From: Bacteroidales bacterium
GTDB lineage: Bacteria > Bacteroidota > Bacteroidia > Bacteroidales > NBLH01
Length of the DNA: 7,405 nt
Assembly (NCBI GenBank): GCA_027083715.1
Contig: JALWNR010000117.1
Coordinates: 1-7,405, forward strand
Reading direction: 5' to 3'
Numbering within the stretch: the stretch's first letter is position 1; each line of letters starts with the position of its first letter. This document shows positions 5,802-7,405 of this stretch, in pieces. Below the pieces are notes generated by a model. That model was given only the letters and a program-made list of their open reading frames with translations, did not search any database and was not told the origin of the DNA. A program made the translations under genes and the position numbers.

Positions 5802-7190
5802 ATGTTTAAATTAGAAGTATATAAAAACCGCCGTAAAGATTTGATGCGAAAAATGGGAAACGGATTAATCTTTTTCCCCGGAAACACCGAAGTATCCTTT
5901 AATTACCCTGCAAACACCTACCATTTTCGTCAGGATAGTAATTTTCTGTATTTTTTCGGATTAAACCAGCCGGATTTGGCAGCAGTTTTGGATGCAAATA
6001 CAGGAAAAGAATACATCTTTGGCAATGATGTGGATATGGACGACATTATTTGGATGGGACCCCAGCCGAGCATTAAAGACCGTGCCGCTAAATGCGGAGT
6101 GGAAAATACGGCTCCTTTTTCAGAGCTTTCCGGCTTTTTGCAAAATGCACAAAATAAAGGACAACAAATTCACATACTGCCTGTTTATCGTGGCGACACT
6201 ACCATTCAGCTTGCTGATTTATTGGGTATTCATCATTCAGAAGTAAAAAAACTGATTTCGGAACAGTTGATTAAAGCAGTAGTTTCACTTCGTGAAATTA
6301 AAGATGAGTACGAGATTGCCGAGATTGAAAAGGCTGTAGAAACGGCTTATAAAATGCACACTACTTCGATGAAAATGGCAAAACCGGGCATTATTGAACA
6401 GGAAATTGCAGGTGTGGTAGAAGGTATTGCTATTTCGGGCGGAGGACCCGTTTCGTTTCCGGTCATCTTAAGTGTACGTGGCGAAACATTGCACAATCAT
6501 CATCATAACAATATCCTGCAAATAGGACAAATGATGGTTACCGATGCCGGATGTGAAACACAAATGGGTTATGCAAGCGATATTACCAGAACAGTTCCTG
6601 TGGGCGGAAAATTTAATGAACGCCAAAAAGCGGTATATGAAATTGTGCTAAAAGCTAATGAGGAAGTAATTAAACAATGCAAACCGGGTATTTTTTATCG
6701 CGATATGCATTTTTGGGCTGCTAAAACCATTGTAAACGGGCTGAAAGAGCTTGGTTTGATGAAAGGTGATACAGATGCAGCCGTTGCCGCAGGTGCACAC
6801 GCACTGTTTATGCCGCACGGGCTAGGACACCAAATGGGCTTGGATGTGCATGATATGGAAGGTCTTGGCGAAAATTATGTGGGCTATGATGAGGAAATTC
6901 AACGAAGCGAGCAATTCGGACTGGCATTTTTGCGTATGGCAAAACGGCTGAAACCGGGTATGGTAATGACCGATGAGCCGGGTATTTACTTTATCCCCGC
7001 ATTGATTGACCTTTGGAAAAGTGAAAGCAAACACACCGGTTTTATCAATTACGATAAATTAGAAAGCTACAAAGATTTTGGCGGTATCCGTATTGAAGAT
7101 GATTTGTTGATAACAGAAAACGGATGCCGTGTACTGGGTACACCAATTCCAAAAACTGTTGAGGAAATTGAAAAAACAATGGGAGAATAA
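5802..7190 (+). CDS. pepP: Xaa-Pro aminopeptidase (aminopeptidase P, peptidase family M24B)
   Basis: This cytoplasmic metallopeptidase removes an N-terminal residue that precedes proline. The 462-residue protein has an AMP_N domain (about 1-135), with the typical NTYHFRQDSNFLYFFG segment (38-53), then a pita-bread M24 catalytic domain (about 170-445). All five metal ligands expected from E. coli PepP are visible: D248 (TDAGCE), D260 (SDITRT), H343 (HGLGH), E392 (TDEPGIYF) and E432 (GIRIEDD). The supporting histidines H231, H339 and H350 (GLDVHD) also align with those of PepP. The two Asp ligands are 12 residues apart rather than the 11 of E. coli PepP, a one-residue insertion at Q254-M255. 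His-rich HNHHHNN (231-237) lies beside the active-site region. ATG 5802 follows an A-rich stretch with no Shine-Dalgarno sequence. Its coding DNA looks less AT-rich than the membrane-protein genes. It appears monocistronic, closed by the hairpin at 7230-7263. Confidence 0.94.
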   Translation: MFKLEVYKNRRKDLMRKMGNGLIFFPGNTEVSFNYPANTYHFRQDSNFLYFFGLNQPDLAAVLDANTGKEYIFGNDVDMDDIIWMGPQPSIKDRAAKCGVENTAPFSELSGFLQNAQNKGQQIHILPVYRGDTTIQLADLLGIHHSEVKKLISEQLIKAVVSLREIKDEYEIAEIEKAVETAYKMHTTSMKMAKPGIIEQEIAGVVEGIAISGGGPVSFPVILSVRGETLHNHHHNNILQIGQMMVTDAGCETQMGYASDITRTVPVGGKFNERQKAVYEIVLKANEEVIKQCKPGIFYRDMHFWAAKTIVNGLKELGLMKGDTDAAVAAGAHALFMPHGLGHQMGLDVHDMEGLGENYVGYDEEIQRSEQFGLAFLRMAKRLKPGMVMTDEPGIYFIPALIDLWKSESKHTGFINYDKLESYKDFGGIRIEDDLLITENGCRVLGTPIPKTVEEIEKTMGE

Positions 7191-7229
7191 TTGCTGTTAT
7201 GCCTTTGGCTGACCAAACTATTTATATTT

Positions 7230-7263
7230 ATCCGGTTTGTCTGTTTGATATGCCGGATTTTTT
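7230..7263 (+). terminator. Likely intrinsic terminator of the aminopeptidase P gene
   Basis: ATCCGG (7230-7235) pairs with CCGGAT (7253-7258) across a 17-base loop. The last stem T begins a run of six Ts (7258-7263). On the plus strand this is hairpin plus T-run, 39 bases after the stop codon. The long loop weakens it. It overlaps the stop codon of the convergent DUF1848 gene, for which the hairpin lacks a following T-run. Confidence 0.5.
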
Positions 7264-7405
7264 ATGCAAAGATTTTTGTCTTATTATTGAGTACTGCTTT
7301 TGCTGAAGTATTTGCATAGCAGTATTTACACATAAAACTGCAGGTATTGTACATGCCAACATCTTTACTGTAAATGCAGCCGCAATATTTCCGCTGCCCT
7401 TTGTC
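7262..7405 (-). CDS. DUF1848-family protein, C-terminal end (gene cut by window edge)
   Basis: The minus strand from 7405 encodes 47 residues ending at TAA (7264-7262). They include a compact cysteine cluster: YCGC (residues 7-10 of the fragment), then SKDVGMYNTC (13-22), then CSFMCKYCYAN (22-32). This order, C-x-C followed by D-[IV]-G-x-Y-N-T-C and C-x3-C-x2-C-Y-A near the C-terminus, is what I know from DUF1848 proteins of about 300 residues. Their C-terminal cysteines are described as resembling the 4Fe-4S motif found at the N-terminal side of radical SAM domains. Function is unknown; the spacing CX3CX2C with Tyr before the third Cys suggests an iron-sulfur cluster. The alternative minus-strand frame here is also open but gives a low-complexity sequence without recognisable motifs. 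The gene converges on the aminopeptidase gene. Most of the protein lies outside the window. Confidence 0.75.
   Translation of the reverse strand, partial: DKGQRKYCGCIYSKDVGMYNTCSFMCKYCYANTSAKAVLNNKTKIFA

Noticed and set aside
5992..6246. Plus-strand open frame of 84 codons inside the aminopeptidase gene
   Set aside because: It is a frame-shifted shadow of the AMP_N domain coding region.
6490..6515. His-rich run in the aminopeptidase suggesting an engineered tag or metal-sensing insert
   Set aside because: H231 aligns with the conserved H243 of E. coli PepP and the flanking sequence is continuous with the domain, so it is a natural active-site loop.
6822..7034. Minus-strand open frame of 70 codons inside the aminopeptidase gene
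   Set aside because: It is antisense to the conserved catalytic motifs and has no features of its own.
7200..7210. Short GCC-TTT-GGC hairpin after the aminopeptidase stop
   Set aside because: It has only about three GC pairs and no T-run; the hairpin at 7230-7263 is a better terminator.

Overview
The window looks like chromosomal DNA of a low-GC Bacteroidota bacterium. The intergenic DNA is AT-rich and starts lack Shine-Dalgarno sequences, with A-rich stretches before several ATGs. Plausible Bacteroidota-type -33/-7 promoters (TTTG, then TAnnTTTG) can be drawn, and the FtsX, RDD, flippase and aminopeptidase P proteins have the flavour of that phylum. The exact genus cannot be told from the sequence. 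There is no rRNA, tRNA, insertion sequence, CRISPR array or phage gene, and no stretch over 300 bases lacks a gene.

Left part (1-1627): the start-proximal half of a GH130-like glycoside phosphorylase/mannosidase gene runs leftward off the window edge. A 162-base divergent gap separates it from a complete rightward ftsX, the permease-like cell-division protein.

Middle part (1628-5635): three leftward genes. In transcription order they are a KstD/fumarate-reductase-type FAD-binding dehydrogenase (COG3573-like), then after 153 bases an RDD-family membrane protein, then after only 18 bases a 14-helix Wzx/MOP-type polysaccharide flippase. The RDD and flippase genes are probably one transcript; the flavoprotein probably has its own.

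Right part (5636-7405): a 166-base divergent promoter region contains an 11-base palindrome whose two halves can serve as back-to-back -33 boxes. It is followed by a rightward aminopeptidase P (M24B) gene with all metal ligands present and a likely intrinsic terminator. At the right edge, on the minus strand, is the last 47 codons of a DUF1848-family gene, easily missed because it is short and has no start in the window. It carries a radical-SAM-like CX3CX2C cluster at the C-terminal end of the protein.

The genes do not form one pathway. They read as mixed envelope and housekeeping functions (cell division, surface glycan export, peptide turnover, glycan breakdown) plus one flavoenzyme of unknown substrate. 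I found no convincing new multi-gene system. The points most worth following are the DUF1848 tail, the flavoprotein in this phylum, the RDD-flippase pair, and the shared palindrome in the divergent promoter.
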